DNA from: Sulfurihydrogenibium sp. | Lineage (GTDB): Bacteria; Aquificota; Aquificia; Aquificales; Hydrogenothermaceae | DNA length: 35,025 nucleotides | Assembly (NCBI RefSeq): GCF_028276765.1 | Contig: NZ_JAPYVU010000017.1 | Coordinates: 1 to 35,025 of the forward strand | Direction of reading: 5' to 3' | In this document: positions 34,916 through 35,025 of the stretch, piece by piece | How the letters are laid out: every line of letters begins with the position of its first letter | Numbering within the stretch: the first letter of the stretch is position 1 | Program-made: the position numbers and the translations under genes | Notes under the pieces: model-generated | The model's database searches: none | What the model saw: only the letters and a program-made list of their open reading frames with translations | What the model was told of the DNA's origin: nothing

Positions 34916-35025
34916 ATTCAAATATAAATAAAACATCTAAAAAAGCTCCTTGGTGGCAGTTAAAATTGTAATAGCAAAAATTCCACCAAGGAGGTAAAAA
35001 TGCAAAACTCTAATCTTTATTTTAC
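34901..35025 (+). mobile_element. Left end of an IS-like element with a family A terminal repeat
   Basis: TACCTCGGGTGAGAAATT at 34901-34918 is a family A terminal repeat. What follows differs from the short repeats: an 11-bp inverted repeat, CTCCTTGGTGG (34946-34956) and CCACCAAGGAG (34983-34993), and then a start codon. The element continues beyond the window. It may be the full-length relative of the family A repeats; this needs the sequence to the right. Confidence 0.5.
35000..35025 (+). CDS. Start of a truncated ORF, possibly the element's transposase
   Basis: The ATG at 35000 opens a frame reading MQNSNLYF before the window ends. It has a strong AAGGAGG 5-6 nt upstream, partly within the hairpin arm. 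Only eight codons are visible, so nothing about the product can be shown. A transposase is guessed from its position 99 bp inside a terminal inverted repeat. Confidence 0.4.

Overview
The window looks like a chromosomal segment from a thermophilic, Gram-negative member of the Aquificales. It is most like Sulfurihydrogenibium. That assignment is inference from the AT-rich composition, the short intergenic gaps, the style of the proteins, and a long insertion in SecA of the kind reported from deep-branching thermophiles. Most genes are housekeeping: purine synthesis (purL), lysine/peptidoglycan precursors (dapA, alr, murF), tRNA charging and modification (valS, tsaE), arginine (argG), riboflavin (ribH), transcription (nusB, a DksA/TraR protein, a sigma-54 activator), secretion (secA, lspA), LPS transport (lptC, lptA), haem (hemA), glycolysis (gapA) and folate/tryptophan (trpG/pabA). 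I found no tRNA, rRNA or CRISPR array.

Layout. 1-508 is the 3'-truncated start of an AAA-ATPase-like gene behind purL. 3053-4069 is an exported TPR protein. dapA (minus) and tsaE (plus) diverge near 5.1 kb. A broken transposase lies at 5.8-6.4 kb. A rhodanese, a ComEC-like protein and a DedA protein follow on the minus strand to 9.3 kb. A plus-strand operon runs 9.7-13.3 kb: sugar oxidoreductase, aminotransferase, ribH, nusB, phosphoesterase. The minus strand then carries argG-valS, a DUF445 protein, secA, dksA-like-lspA and a PilZ protein to 24.4 kb. A plus-strand set alr / sigma-54 activator / tautomerase runs to 27.1 kb. gapA-trpG and the six-gene set hemA-lptC-lptA-exeA-like-methyltransferase-murF, all minus strand, fill the rest.

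The accessory interest lies between the genes. Nearly every larger gap holds copies of two small mobile-element-like repeat families. Family A is about 180 bp with terminal inverted repeats reading TACCTTGGGTGAGAAATT. Family B is about 150 bp with ends near GAGACTGCTTATAAAAATCC. Both carry the same hairpin cassettes (arms ATTCT/AGAAT, tandem GA pairs, a GC-rich core such as GCGAAGC). One family B copy sits inside a family A copy and is flanked by an 8-bp duplication. One family A copy between the dksA-like and PilZ genes is flanked by a 31-bp near-perfect direct repeat that includes a sigma-70-type promoter. A family A end also starts the element at the right edge of the window, which appears to enter an IS gene whose ribosome-binding site is buried in a hairpin.

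The most unusual stretch is 29.1-29.6 kb, between gapA and murF. It is a GC-rich (about 47%) non-coding island packed with inverted repeats, including three complementary pairs in interleaved order 1-2-3-1'-2'-3'. It is bounded by a 16-bp inverted repeat. It is a candidate structured RNA, or the remnant of a mobile element that carries one. Other points of note are an apparent AUU start codon for alr, a large insertion between the two Cys pairs of ValRS, and a GAFTNA variant in the sigma-54 activator.
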